In this document: positions 36,685-45,204 of the stretch, in pieces
Position numbering within the stretch: position 1 is the first letter of the stretch
How the letters are laid out: the number at the start of each line of letters is the position of its first letter
Assembly: GCF_001421885.1 (NCBI RefSeq)
Contig: NZ_LMLH01000012.1
Location: 271,905-335,904, forward strand
Length of the DNA stretch: 64,000 bases
Source of the DNA: Pseudomonas sp. Leaf48
GTDB lineage: Bacteria > Pseudomonadota > Gammaproteobacteria > Pseudomonadales > Pseudomonadaceae
Direction: 5' to 3'
The notes under the pieces: generated by a model
The model's database searches: none
Seen by the model: only the letters and a program-made list of their open reading frames with translations
Told to the model about the DNA's origin: nothing
Program-made: the position numbers and the translations under genes

Positions 36685-37734
36685 ATGCGTTTATGTAAAT
36701 TCTTGTTTGTGGGTTGTCTGTCCTTGTTCAGCCTGATCAGCCATGCAGAAACCGTCAAAGGCCTTTATCAGGTGCGCGAGCCGGTGAATGGGCAGTCCGC
36801 AGAGGAGCGCGATCAGGCCACTCAGCGGGCACTCGATACGCTGGTGGTGCGCCTGACCGGCGATCCAAAAGCCGCGCAAAGTCCGGGTTTGGCGGCCATT
36901 CGCAAGGACCCTCAGCAAATCATCAGCCAGTACGGCTTTGATGCCGGACCACCGGAAGTGTTGAAAGTCGATTTCGATCCGGGCACCACCGAGCAGGCCT
37001 TGCGCCGTGCCGGATTACCCATGTGGGGCGCTAATCGGCCGTCGATCCTGGGCTGGTGGCTGAACGAATCTGCCGAGGGAACCAGCCTGGTGGGTGACGG
37101 TCAGGCCAGCGCGGCGCCGCTGCGGCGGGCGGCCCAACACCGTGGTTTGCCCTTGCGTCTGCCGCTGGCGGACCTGAATGAGCAGATAGTAGCCACCGCG
37201 CCGAACCTGGAAAGCGCCGATCCGGCGCCTTTGCATGCTGCCTCCGAGCGCTACAACGCCGATGCGTTGCTGGCGGTGCATGCCCGTGAAGAAGGTGGGC
37301 AATGGCAAGCCAATTGGCGGCTGTGGCTGGGCGACCAGAAAGAGGCAGGCAGCGTCCAGGGTGCTGACCAGGCCGGCGTGGCCGATGCAGTCATGCTGGC
37401 GGTCAACGAGCGCCTGGCGCCGCGATTCGTCGCCAAACCGGGCGCTACGGGGCAGCAATTGCTCGAGGTTCAGGGCATGAACCTTGAGCGGTATGCGACG
37501 CTTGGGCGGTTGCTGGAGCCCTTTGGCGGGCGTGTGCAAAGCGTCAATGGCGAGCGGATTCTCTATCGGGTCAATGGCAGCGCCGACCAGTTGCGTGCGC
37601 AACTGTCGCTGGCGAGGTTGCAGGAGCAGCCGGTGAGTGCGCCGCCAGCCCCGGCTCAGCCTGCGGCAGACGGTTCGGCACCGGCTGTTGTGCCTGCGCC
37701 TGCGCCTACGCCTCAGTTGAGTTTTCGCTGGTAG
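36685..37734 (+). CDS. DUF2066 domain exported protein
   Basis: A 349-residue protein with a signal peptide (MRLCKFLFVGCLSLFSLISHA) and the DUF2066 body: GLYQVREPVNGQSAEERDQATQRALDTLVVRLTGD is the family N-terminal block. The C-terminal 35 residues are Pro/Ala-rich and low complexity. The ATG at 36685 follows CAGGAATCTTCC; earlier in-frame starts precede the signal peptide. The family is common upstream of perM/hda in pseudomonads and relatives, as here, but has no assigned function. Confidence 0.87.
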   Translation: MRLCKFLFVGCLSLFSLISHAETVKGLYQVREPVNGQSAEERDQATQRALDTLVVRLTGDPKAAQSPGLAAIRKDPQQIISQYGFDAGPPEVLKVDFDPGTTEQALRRAGLPMWGANRPSILGWWLNESAEGTSLVGDGQASAAPLRRAAQHRGLPLRLPLADLNEQIVATAPNLESADPAPLHAASERYNADALLAVHAREEGGQWQANWRLWLGDQKEAGSVQGADQAGVADAVMLAVNERLAPRFVAKPGATGQQLLEVQGMNLERYATLGRLLEPFGGRVQSVNGERILYRVNGSADQLRAQLSLARLQEQPVSAPPAPAQPAADGSAPAVVPAPAPTPQLSFRW

Positions 37735-37768
37735 TTTTTCTTTCCTTATATAAAAGCAGGAGTTGTGC

Positions 37769-38842
37769 ATGGCCGATACGCGGCAGTGGTTTTGGCTTGG
37801 TGGGGTGGTCCTGCTTTGTGGTTTTATCTGGTTGCTGCATCCGATCCTGACGCCGTTCCTGGTGGCGTTGCTGCTGGCTTATCTGTTTGATCCGGTGGTC
37901 GACCGGCTGGAGAAGGCCGGGCTGTCACGGACCTGGAGCGTGGTCGCGGTGTTTGCGCTGATTACCCTGATCTTCAGCGCGCTGCTGTTGGTGCTGGTGC
38001 CAATGCTTGCCAGGCAGTTGTTTCATTTGTATGAGCTGGCCCCGCAAATGCTCGACTGGCTGCAGCATACGGCGTTGCCCTGGGCGCAATCGAAGTTCGG
38101 ATTGTCGGAAGGTTTCTGGAAATTCGACAAGCTCAAGGCGGCAATCAGCGAACATGTGGGCCAGACATCCGACATTGTCGGCGTGGTACTCACGCAAGCA
38201 ACGGCTTCAGGCCTGGCGTTGATTGGCTGGCTGGCCAATCTGGTGTTGATTCCGGTGGTCAGTTTTTACCTGCTGCGCGATTGGGATCTGATGATGGCCA
38301 AGATCCGCGGCCTGCTGCCCCGTGATCGCGAAGAGCGCGTTGTCGCCCTGGCGGATGAATGCCATGAAGTACTCGGTGCGTTCATTCGCGGGCAGTTGCT
38401 GGTGATGGTGGCATTGGGCGTGATTTACTCCGCCGGCCTGATGCTGGTGGGCCTGGAGCTGGGGCTGTTGATCGGGATGATTGCCGGCCTGGCCGCGATT
38501 GTGCCGTACATGGGGTTTATCATCGGCATTGGCGCGGCATTGATCGCGGGTCTGTTCCAGTTTGGTGGCGATCTGTATCCGATGATGGGCATCGCCGCCG
38601 TCTTCATGGTCGGCCAGGCGCTGGAGGGCATGGTGCTGACGCCGCTGTTGGTGGGCGACCGGATTGGCCTGCACCCGGTGGCAGTGATCTTCGCGATTCT
38701 GGCCGGTGGTGAGCTGTTCGGATTTACCGGCGTGCTGCTGGCGTTGCCCGTTGCGGCGGTGATCATGGTGCTGGTGCGACATATGCATGACCTATATAAG
38801 GTTTCAAATGCCTATGGCAACGTAGAGGGGCCTGGGCAATAA
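37769..38842 (+). CDS. AI-2E/PerM family transporter
   Basis: A 357-residue polytopic membrane protein of the AI-2E transporter (PerM) family. It has an N-terminal helix pair ending in LLLAYLFDPVVDRLEK, SFYLLRDWDLMMAKIRGLLPR, IRGQLLVMVALGVIYSAGL, VPYMGFIIGIGAALIAGL and GQALEGMVLTPLLVGDRIGLHPV, all family hallmarks. Despite the name, most members have no proven autoinducer transport; some are Na+/H+ antiporters. The ATG at 37769 follows CAGGAGTTGTGC. It lies 34 bp after the DUF2066 gene and probably shares its transcript, with hda downstream. Confidence 0.9.
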   Translation: MADTRQWFWLGGVVLLCGFIWLLHPILTPFLVALLLAYLFDPVVDRLEKAGLSRTWSVVAVFALITLIFSALLLVLVPMLARQLFHLYELAPQMLDWLQHTALPWAQSKFGLSEGFWKFDKLKAAISEHVGQTSDIVGVVLTQATASGLALIGWLANLVLIPVVSFYLLRDWDLMMAKIRGLLPRDREERVVALADECHEVLGAFIRGQLLVMVALGVIYSAGLMLVGLELGLLIGMIAGLAAIVPYMGFIIGIGAALIAGLFQFGGDLYPMMGIAAVFMVGQALEGMVLTPLLVGDRIGLHPVAVIFAILAGGELFGFTGVLLALPVAAVIMVLVRHMHDLYKVSNAYGNVEGPGQ

Positions 38843-38895
38843 GGTTGTCGCCGGGGTTCATCGGCTACCCGGTTTGATGCCGGGGTGGCCCTTGT

Positions 38896-38913
38896 CCGTC
38901 ATCTGACTGTCAC
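38896..38913 (+). promoter_or_regulatory. Pho-box-like direct repeat upstream of hda
   Basis: CCGTCAT-CTGA-CTGTCAC has the 7-4-7 layout of PhoB half-sites (consensus CTGTCAT-N4-CTGTCAT). Another CTGTCAT follows at 38931, but out of the 11-bp phase. It is 157 bp upstream of hda. Confidence 0.45.
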
Positions 38914-39070
38914 ATGTACCGCCAAAGAAACTGTCATAAAACCAGTGCGTTAACGCAAACCTTTGATTTTGCTTGTGGTCTGTCGCATTGTGCGGCCAGC
39001 TTCACGGGTATAAACTTCGCAAACTTTACACAGAGGCCACTAACGGTTCCTTTGGAACTGTTCAGTCAGC

Positions 39071-39775
39071 ATGAAACCGATTCAGCTGCCCCTAGGTGTG
39101 CGTCTGCGTGACGACGCCACCTTTATCAACTATTACCCAGGCGCCAACGCCGCTGCACTCGGCTATGTCGAGCGGCTGTGCGAAGCCGACGCCGGCTGGA
39201 CCGAGAGCCTGATCTACCTCTGGGGCAAGGACGGGGTAGGGCGTACGCATCTGTTGCAGGCGGCTTGCCTGCGTTTCGAACAGTTGGGGGAGCCTGCGGT
39301 GTATCTGCCGCTGGCTGAGTTGCTCGATCGCGGCATTGAGATTCTCGACAACCTCGAACAATACGAGCTGGTCTGTCTGGATGATCTGCAGGCGGTGGCC
39401 GGAAAAGCCGACTGGGAAGAAGCACTGTTTCATCTATTCAATCGCTTGCGCGACAGTGGCCGACGACTGCTGATTGCAGCATCGACCTCGCCTCGCGAAT
39501 TGCCGGTCAAGCTGGCGGATCTCAAATCCCGCCTGACCCTGGCGCTGATTTTCCAGATGCGTCCGCTTTCCGATGAAGACAAATTGCGTGCCCTGCAATT
39601 GCGCGCTTCACGTCGCGGTCTGCACCTGACCGACGAAGTCGGGCATTTCATCCTCACTCGCGGTACCCGCAGCATGAGTGCGTTGTTCGAGTTGCTCGAG
39701 CGTCTCGATCAGGCCTCGCTCCAGGCTCAGCGCAAGCTGACCATCCCGTTCCTCAAAGAAACCCTGGGCTGGTAG
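39071..39775 (+). CDS. hda: DnaA regulatory inactivator Hda
   Basis: A 234-residue DnaA-paralogue AAA+ protein. It lacks the DnaA N-terminal and DNA-binding domains. It has a Walker-A-like WGKDGVGRTHLLQA, a Walker-B-like LVCLDDLQAVAGKADWEEALFHLFNRLRD, sensor-1 LIAASTSPRELPVKLADLKSRL and the C-terminal lid. The N-terminus MKPIQLPLGVRLRDDATFINYYPGAN carries the clamp-binding QLPLGV motif. In E. coli, Hda bound to the beta clamp triggers ATP hydrolysis by DnaA after initiation. Confidence 0.95.
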   Translation: MKPIQLPLGVRLRDDATFINYYPGANAAALGYVERLCEADAGWTESLIYLWGKDGVGRTHLLQAACLRFEQLGEPAVYLPLAELLDRGIEILDNLEQYELVCLDDLQAVAGKADWEEALFHLFNRLRDSGRRLLIAASTSPRELPVKLADLKSRLTLALIFQMRPLSDEDKLRALQLRASRRGLHLTDEVGHFILTRGTRSMSALFELLERLDQASLQAQRKLTIPFLKETLGW

Positions 39776-39997
39776 AGCCCGCTAAAACCGGGGCATTTGG
39801 CCGGCTCGGCATATTTCAGGCGCCAGAAAACACGCTTTCCTGCAGGGTTGCAGGCTGCGCGACTTTTCAAAATGGGCTTAAGCGCTTAGATGTTAACGAG
39901 AAACTGATAAGTCACAAAAAGATTGATTGAATTTGCAAATGAGGTTGATAGCGGGCATAGTCTCGGCTTCTTTACAACTTCAGCCACGGTCGTGCCC

Positions 39998-40633
39998 ATG
40001 CTAAATCGCTTCGCACCCCTCGTGCCTCTCGCACTCGTTACCCTTCTGTTTGGTTGCGCTGCCCACACTCCGGTGTCCGAGCAAGCCCCGCAACAGCAGG
40101 TAAAAAATTCTGTTACCGCCCAGTCTTCCAGCGTTTTTCAGGAAGAGCTGGCCACTGAAAAAGAACTGGCTGACTTCGCCGATGGCAAGTCGTACCAGCT
40201 CCCGGTTCTGGCTGACAGCATCCTCGAACGTGGCATGTCCCTGATCGGTACCCGTTACCGTTTCGGCGGTACCTCCGAAGCCGGCTTCGATTGCAGTGGC
40301 TTCATCGGTTACCTGTTCCGCGAAGAGGCGGGCATGAATCTGCCGCGTTCCACTCGCGAAATGATCAACGTCGATGCGCCGCTGGTTTCACGCAGCAAGC
40401 TTGAGCCGGGCGACCTGCTGTTCTTCGCTACCAATGGTCGTCGCGGTCGCGTCAGTCACGCCGGCATCTACCTGGGCGACAACCAGTTCATCCACTCCAG
40501 CAGCCGCCGCAGCGGTGGTGTGCGCATCGATAGCCTGGGCGACAGCTACTGGAGCAAGACCTTCATCGAAGCCAAGCGCGCCCTTGCGATGGCTCCGGCG
40601 GCAAGCCCTGCAATCGTCACGGCGCGCAAGTAA
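39998..40633 (+). CDS. NlpC/P60 family lipoprotein 1 (putative murein endopeptidase)
   Basis: A 211-residue lipoprotein precursor: signal peptide LVPLALVTLLFGC with C20 as lipid cysteine, a linker of about 60 residues, and a C-terminal NlpC/P60 domain. The catalytic triad residues are C99 in AGFDCSGFIGYLF, a histidine in VSHAGIYLGD and a histidine in FIHSSSRR. The domain is of the Spr/MepS type, which cuts meso-DAP-D-Ala cross-links. The ATG at 39998 gives the signal peptide; an upstream frame does not. A second NlpC/P60 gene follows. Confidence 0.9.
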   Translation: MLNRFAPLVPLALVTLLFGCAAHTPVSEQAPQQQVKNSVTAQSSSVFQEELATEKELADFADGKSYQLPVLADSILERGMSLIGTRYRFGGTSEAGFDCSGFIGYLFREEAGMNLPRSTREMINVDAPLVSRSKLEPGDLLFFATNGRRGRVSHAGIYLGDNQFIHSSSRRSGGVRIDSLGDSYWSKTFIEAKRALAMAPAASPAIVTARK

Positions 40634-40716
40634 TCCGACATTTTGTAGGGTTAACTTAAAGTCTTACTTGAAGTTTGCCGCGTAGCCGCTAAAATTCTGA
40701 TCTACGAATGATGGCA

Positions 40717-40752
40717 AACCGCCTGCGTGACACGCAGGCGGTTTTCTTTTCT
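40717..40752 (+). terminator. Rho-independent terminator between the two NlpC/P60 genes
   Basis: AACCGCCTGCG / CGCAGGCGGTT arms form a strong stem followed by TTTTCTTTT, so the two genes are probably separate transcripts or the second is attenuated. Confidence 0.87.
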
Positions 40753-40799
40753 GCACTCCCGGCAGAAAAAAGCCGCAGCCAGATCAGGATGCACTGCTA

Positions 40800-41336
40800 A
40801 TGATGACCTCGGCCCGCCTCGCAATCATCTGCTTCGCAGCGCTGCTCAGCGCCTGCGCCAGTCGCACACCGCCTCCTGCGCCGGTGGTTCGCGCGCCCAT
40901 CGTATTCGGATCCTCACAAGCCTTTTCACCTGAAGCGGAAGATGTGCTGTTTCGCGCCCTGGGCCTTGTGGGTACACCTTATCGCTGGGGAGGTAACACA
41001 CCGGATTCCGGATTTGATTGCAGTGGGTTGATCGCCTACGTGTACCGTGATGTCACGGGGATCTCCCTGCCGCGAACCACTCGCGAAATGATCTCCATGC
41101 GAGCGGCCAACGTGGGCAAGGAAGGCCTGCAGACCGGCGATCTGATCTTCTTCGCCACCAATGGCGGCTCCCAGGTCAGCCATGCCGGGATTTATGTCGG
41201 CGAGGGACGCTTCGTGCACGCACCGGCCACGGGTGGCACGGTCAAGCTCGACAGTTTGTCCAAGGCGTATTGGCAGAAGGCCTATCTGAGTGCCAAGCGT
41301 GTGCTGGAACCTGAGCACCTGGCGCGTAATCCGTAG
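40800..41336 (+). CDS. NlpC/P60 family lipoprotein 2
   Basis: A 178-residue lipoprotein with lipobox LSAC (C19) and an NlpC/P60 domain: C74 in SGFDCSGLIAYVYRD, VSHAGIYVGEGRF and FVHAPATGG. It is clearly related to the preceding gene (shared RSTREMI/RTTREMI and GDLLFFATN/GDLIFFATN blocks), so the pair is a tandem duplication with a shorter linker here. Likely a peptidoglycan hydrolase in the outer membrane. An ATG at 40803 would remove one residue. Confidence 0.9.
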   Translation: MMTSARLAIICFAALLSACASRTPPPAPVVRAPIVFGSSQAFSPEAEDVLFRALGLVGTPYRWGGNTPDSGFDCSGLIAYVYRDVTGISLPRTTREMISMRAANVGKEGLQTGDLIFFATNGGSQVSHAGIYVGEGRFVHAPATGGTVKLDSLSKAYWQKAYLSAKRVLEPEHLARNP

Positions 41337-41354
41337 TAGCCCGAGGTTGTGGCC

Positions 41355-42017
41355 ATGACCGCCCGCACACTCAACCTTGACGACGCTTTGTATCAATACC
41401 TGCTTGATGTTTCCCTGCGCGAAACGCCGTTGCTCGAGCGCCTGCGCGATGAAACCCAGGCGTTAGCCATGGCGCGTTGGCAGGTGGCACCGGAGCAGGG
41501 GCAGTTTCTTGCTCTGCTGGTGAAACTGACCGGTGCCAGGCGTGTGCTGGAGGTTGGCACCTTTACCGGTTATAGCGCGCTGTGCATGGCGGCGGCTTTG
41601 CCGGCGGACGGTGCGTTGATCTGCTGTGATATCCCGGGGGACTACAACGCTACCGCACGCCGTTACTGGCAGGAGGCCGGCCTCGCCGAGCGAATTGACC
41701 TGCGCCTGGCGCCGGCTTTGGAAACCCTGGCCGAGCTTGAACGGCAAGGGCAGGGCGGGCAGTTCGACCTGGTATTCATCGATGCTGACAAGGCCAATTA
41801 CCCGCAATACCTGGAACATGCCTTGGGTTTGTTGCGATCAGGCGGGTTGGTGGTTTTCGATAACACGCTGTGGAGTGGGCGGGTGCTGGAGAGCGATCCC
41901 GAGAGTGCGGACACCCGTGCCATCCAGACGCTCAATCGAGCGTTGAAGGAGGATGCGCGGGTGGATCTGTCGTTGTTGCCGTTGGGGGATGGGCTTACCC
42001 TTTGCCGCAAACGCTGA
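41355..42017 (+). CDS. O-methyltransferase family 3 (SAM-dependent)
   Basis: A 220-residue class I methyltransferase of the caffeoyl-CoA/catechol O-methyltransferase group (YrrM-like). The SAM motif is RVLEVGTFTGYSALCMAAAL, with ICCDIPGDY as the second acidic motif and DLVFIDADKANY as the metal-binding region. The ATG at 41355 follows CCGAGGTTGTGGCC; a GTG at 41349 would add two residues. Bacterial members methylate small phenols or tRNA; no substrate is evident. It begins 18 bp after the NlpC/P60 gene and may be co-transcribed. Confidence 0.88.
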   Translation: MTARTLNLDDALYQYLLDVSLRETPLLERLRDETQALAMARWQVAPEQGQFLALLVKLTGARRVLEVGTFTGYSALCMAAALPADGALICCDIPGDYNATARRYWQEAGLAERIDLRLAPALETLAELERQGQGGQFDLVFIDADKANYPQYLEHALGLLRSGGLVVFDNTLWSGRVLESDPESADTRAIQTLNRALKEDARVDLSLLPLGDGLTLCRKR

Positions 42018-42025
42018 CGCCCCTC

Positions 42026-42139
42026 TGTAGGAGCGAGCATGCTCGCGATGGGCGTTAACGATAACGCGGGGAGTCTGATACCCCGCGGTGTTCTTGAGTT
42101 CATCGTCGGAACGCCGCCCGGAGCATGCTCGCTCCTACA
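42026..42139. repeat. REP-like pair (type C), inverted
   Basis: The left arm TGTAGGAGCGAGCATGCTCG and its complement at 42120-42139 form a third REP variant, marked by GAGCATGCTC in place of GGGCTTGCTC. It separates two convergent genes. Confidence 0.85.
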
Positions 42140-42157
42140 GTTAAGGGCGCGTCGCGG

Positions 42158-43471
42158 TTATTTGACCGCCGACACCCGCCACACCTTGTTCCCCACGTCA
42201 TCGGCCACCAGCAAGTCACCCTGCCGGTCTATCACCACGCCTACCGGCCGACCCATGGCTTGCTCCTCGTCATTCAGGAAACCGGTCAGCACATCAACTG
42301 GCGGCCCGGCGGGTTTGCCAGCGTTGAAGGGCACGAAAATCACTTTGTAGCCACTGTGCGGCTTGCGGTTCCATGAGCCATGCTGGCCGATGAAAGCACC
42401 TTGGGTAAATGGCGCAGGCAGCTTGCTGCCCTCGGCGAAGGTCAGGCCAAGGGAGGCCGTGTGGGGGCCGACGGCATAATCCGGAGCAATGGCCTTGGCC
42501 ACCAGTTGCGGGTTTTGCGGGTCTACGCGAACGTCGACGTGCTGGCCGTAGTAGCTGTACGGCCAGCCGTAAAAGCCACCGTCCTTGACCGAGGTAATGT
42601 AGTCCGGCACCAGGTCGCTGCCGATCTCGTCCCGCTCGTTCACCGCCGTCCACAGCGCGCCACTTTTCGGTTCCCAGTCCATACCGTTGGGGTTGCGCAG
42701 GCCGGAGGCGAAAATCCGCTGGTTGCCGGTGGTGCGATCGATTTCCCAGATCGCCGCGCGACCCTCTTCCTTGTCCATGCCGTGTTCGGCGACGTTGCTG
42801 TTGGAGCCAACGGTAACGTACAGCTTGCTACCGTCCTTGCTGGCGATGACGTTTTTGGTCCAGTGGTGATTCAGCGTGCCGCCCGGCAGGTCGAGCACTT
42901 TGATTGGTTGCGCCTTGATCACCGTATCGCCGGTTTCATAGTGAAAACGCAGCAGGCGGTCGGTGTCGGCCACGTACAGGTCATTGCCGACCAGGGTCAT
43001 GCCAAACGGCGAGTTGAGGTTTTGCAGGAACACTGTGCGGGTTTCGGCAACGCCGTCGTGGTCCTTGTCGCGCAACAATGTGATTCGATTCGGGCTCGGT
43101 ACGCCAGCACCCGCGCGGCCCATGACCTTCTTCATTACCCAGCCTTTAACGCCCTTGCCATCATCGGGTTTGGGTGGCGCATTGGTTTCCGCCACCAGAA
43201 TGTCGCCGTTGGGCAGCACGTACAGCCATCTAGGGTGGTCCAGGTTTTCGGCGAACGCCGCCACTTGAGTTCCTGTCGCGGCGACCGGTTTCGCGCCCTG
43301 CGGCCAGCCTGTTGCCGGCGCTATGTTGATCGTCGGCAGCAGGGTTTTGTTGGGTTGCGGGAGCTGGGGGGACGGCCCGGTGCCGTCGGCGACTTTCAGG
43401 CTGGCGCTTTCACCGCAGGCGGCGAGCCCACCGACGAGCGTAATCATGACAAAGAGCTGGGAGGTGCGCAT
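42158..43471 (-). CDS. PQQ-dependent sugar dehydrogenase-like lipoprotein (sorbosone dehydrogenase family)
   Basis: A 437-residue beta-propeller protein with a lipoprotein signal peptide ([20 protein letters not shown]19). Family blocks include [82 protein letters not shown] and [22 protein letters not shown]. Relatives of soluble glucose/sorbosone dehydrogenase bind PQQ and calcium and oxidise aldoses in the periplasm. The actual substrate is unknown. It is monocistronic. Confidence 0.9.
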   Translation of the reverse strand: MRTSQLFVMITLVGGLAACGESASLKVADGTGPSPQLPQPNKTLLPTINIAPATGWPQGAKPVAATGTQVAAFAENLDHPRWLYVLPNGDILVAETNAPPKPDDGKGVKGWVMKKVMGRAGAGVPSPNRITLLRDKDHDGVAETRTVFLQNLNSPFGMTLVGNDLYVADTDRLLRFHYETGDTVIKAQPIKVLDLPGGTLNHHWTKNVIASKDGSKLYVTVGSNSNVAEHGMDKEEGRAAIWEIDRTTGNQRIFASGLRNPNGMDWEPKSGALWTAVNERDEIGSDLVPDYITSVKDGGFYGWPYSYYGQHVDVRVDPQNPQLVAKAIAPDYAVGPHTASLGLTFAEGSKLPAPFTQGAFIGQHGSWNRKPHSGYKVIFVPFNAGKPAGPPVDVLTGFLNDEEQAMGRPVGVVIDRQGDLLVADDVGNKVWRVSAVK

Positions 43472-43538
43472 GCTGGGCTTCCCTATGAATACCTTCTTCT
43501 AATCATAGAGAAGCGTTATCGCGCGAAGGTTCAACGCC

Positions 43539-44123
43539 TCAGGTGCGAGCTTCTTTGAAAAGCACGGCAATCCCGGGGTGGTAGTTGCCGGCCTCGTTGC
43601 GCAACTTGCGATAGGCGTAGGGGAAGTACCAAGCCACGGCGCAGGTATGCTCCTTTTGCAGGTCGTCGACCATGTCCTGCAGCTCTTCCGGTGTGGCACC
43701 CTGCTGGGCTTTGTGCGGGGCGACGAACAGGCAGCCCAGTTTCAGCTCGCTGGCATGACTCAGGCGCCTGGCATCGCTGGTGACGTCGAGCAATGCCTGA
43801 GTCACATTGAGGCTGTTGACCCGTGGCCAGCGCTGGCTGGTCTGGATGTAGGCGCGGGTGTCGGGTGTCGCGAGAAACAGATCGGCGCGGCTGTTGCGTT
43901 CGCCTTCTTCGGTCTGTTTGCGGGTTTGCGTCTGTTGCAGGGTGACCATTTCGGCCATCCAGGCTGCCACGGAGAGCAATCCAAGATTGGCCTTTTCGTC
44001 GTGCCAGTACGGCGTTTCAGCGTCGCCACGTATGGCGTTGTAACGGTCGATGCAGTCGAACCAGCGTTCCAGCGCCGGGCGCAGGAATTCCAGCTTCGGA
44101 TTGCTGATGATCATGCCTTGCAT
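43539..44123 (-). CDS. Conserved hypothetical protein, 194 residues
   Basis: A soluble, mainly helical protein with no signal peptide or obvious motif. It begins MQGMIISNPKLEFLRPALERWFDCIDRYNA and ends FPYAYRKLRNEAGNYHPGIAVLFKEART. LLSVAAWMAEMVTLQQTQTRK is a clear amphipathic helix. The ATG at 44121-44123 has AAGGGTGAACCCC upstream; a GTG at 44132 would add three residues. I do not recognise the family. It is divergent from the riboswitch-controlled cobalamin operon, but the gap contains no sign of shared regulation. Confidence 0.78.
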   Translation of the reverse strand: MQGMIISNPKLEFLRPALERWFDCIDRYNAIRGDAETPYWHDEKANLGLLSVAAWMAEMVTLQQTQTRKQTEEGERNSRADLFLATPDTRAYIQTSQRWPRVNSLNVTQALLDVTSDARRLSHASELKLGCLFVAPHKAQQGATPEELQDMVDDLQKEHTCAVAWYFPYAYRKLRNEAGNYHPGIAVLFKEART

Positions 44124-44287
44124 GGGGTTCACCCTTGTTATTGTGTAGTAAGTTTATGGCGCTTTGATATCACTGCTGGGGCCAAGGCACAAGATGGCTG
44201 TCGGATTATTGATCAGCGCACTTAATTGCTCCCCAGCGTCCCGGCTTTAATTGACGCTCCACCCCCAACCCTCTAACCTTCGCGGCT

Positions 44288-44497
44288 TGTTTCAGGTGCT
44301 CTGTGGCTTGGGTCGACAGAGTGAAACAGGGAAGCCGGTGAGTGAGCCTTCGATGGGTTCGAAAGCCCACAATCCCGGCGCTGCCCCCGCAACGGTAAAT
44401 GAGTGAAAGCTGCGCCTTGAGCCACTGTGTCCATTGTCGACATGGGAAGGCGCGCAGCCTGGCGCAAAGCCGCTCATGAGCCCGGAGACCGGCCTGA
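44288..44497 (+). promoter_or_regulatory. Cobalamin (B12) riboswitch
   Basis: The conserved elements appear in order: AGGTGCTCTGTGG with GAAACAGGGAAGCCGGTGAG, then the B12-box core GCTGCCCCCGCAACGGTAAA, and AGCCCGGAGACCGGCC near the 3' end. It ends 95 bp before cobO. With adenosylcobalamin bound, the class normally blocks ribosome access or causes termination, giving feedback control of the synthesis operon. Confidence 0.95.
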
Positions 44498-44592
44498 TTC
44501 ATCCAGTGGCATCACGGTGGGCGATGCCAGGCTTGTTGCCACCTATTCTTGTGCCTGCCCGCCGTTATCCAGACTCAACGGAGAGCTCCCCC

Positions 44593-45204
44593 ATGACTGA
44601 TACCCCCGATCGTGACGAACGTCACCTGGCGCGCATGCAGCGCAAAAAAGCCGTGATCGACGAACGCATCGCCAATTCCCCGAATGAATGCGGCCTGTTG
44701 CTGGTGTTGACCGGCAACGGCAAAGGCAAGAGCAGTTCGGCTTTCGGCATGCTCGCGCGCGCCATGGGCCATGGCATGCAATGCGGCGTGGTGCAGTTCA
44801 TCAAGGGACGCAACAGCACCGGAGAAGAACTGTTCTTCCGGCGTTTCCCCGAGCAGGTGCGCTTTCATGTGATGGGCGAGGGGTTCACCTGGGAAACCCA
44901 GGACCGTCAGCGCGATATCGCCGCCGCGCAAGCGGCGTGGCAGGTTTGCCGCGAGCTGCTGCGTGACCCTGCCATAGGCCTGGTAGTACTCGATGAATTG
45001 AATATCGCCCTCAAGCACGGCTACCTCGACCTCGATCTGGTGCTCAGCGACCTGCAGGCCCGCCCGCCCATGCAACACGTGGTGGTTACCGGCCGCGCCG
45101 CGAAAGCGGAAATGATCGAGCTGGCCGACACCGTCACCGAAATGGGCATGATCAAGCACGCCTTCCAGGCCGGGATCAAGGCGCAGAAAGGCGTCGAGCT
45201 GTGA
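44593..45204 (+). CDS. cobO: Cob(I)yrinic acid a,c-diamide adenosyltransferase
   Basis: A 203-residue CobA/CobO/BtuR-type enzyme that adds the 5'-deoxyadenosyl group to the reduced corrinoid. The P-loop GNGKGKSSSAFG starts at residue 41, and VLDELNIALKHGYLDLD and VVVTGRAAKAEMIELADTVTEM are diagnostic. The ATG at 44593 follows GGAGAGCTCCCCC; in-frame codons upstream lie inside the riboswitch. First gene of the operon; its stop overlaps the GTG start of cobB. Confidence 0.95.
   Translation: MTDTPDRDERHLARMQRKKAVIDERIANSPNECGLLLVLTGNGKGKSSSAFGMLARAMGHGMQCGVVQFIKGRNSTGEELFFRRFPEQVRFHVMGEGFTWETQDRQRDIAAAQAAWQVCRELLRDPAIGLVVLDELNIALKHGYLDLDLVLSDLQARPPMQHVVVTGRAAKAEMIELADTVTEMGMIKHAFQAGIKAQKGVEL

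Noticed and set aside
41349..41354. GTG at 41349 as the O-methyltransferase start
   Set aside because: The ATG at 41355 has a well-spaced GAGG; the GTG would add only two residues with worse spacing.
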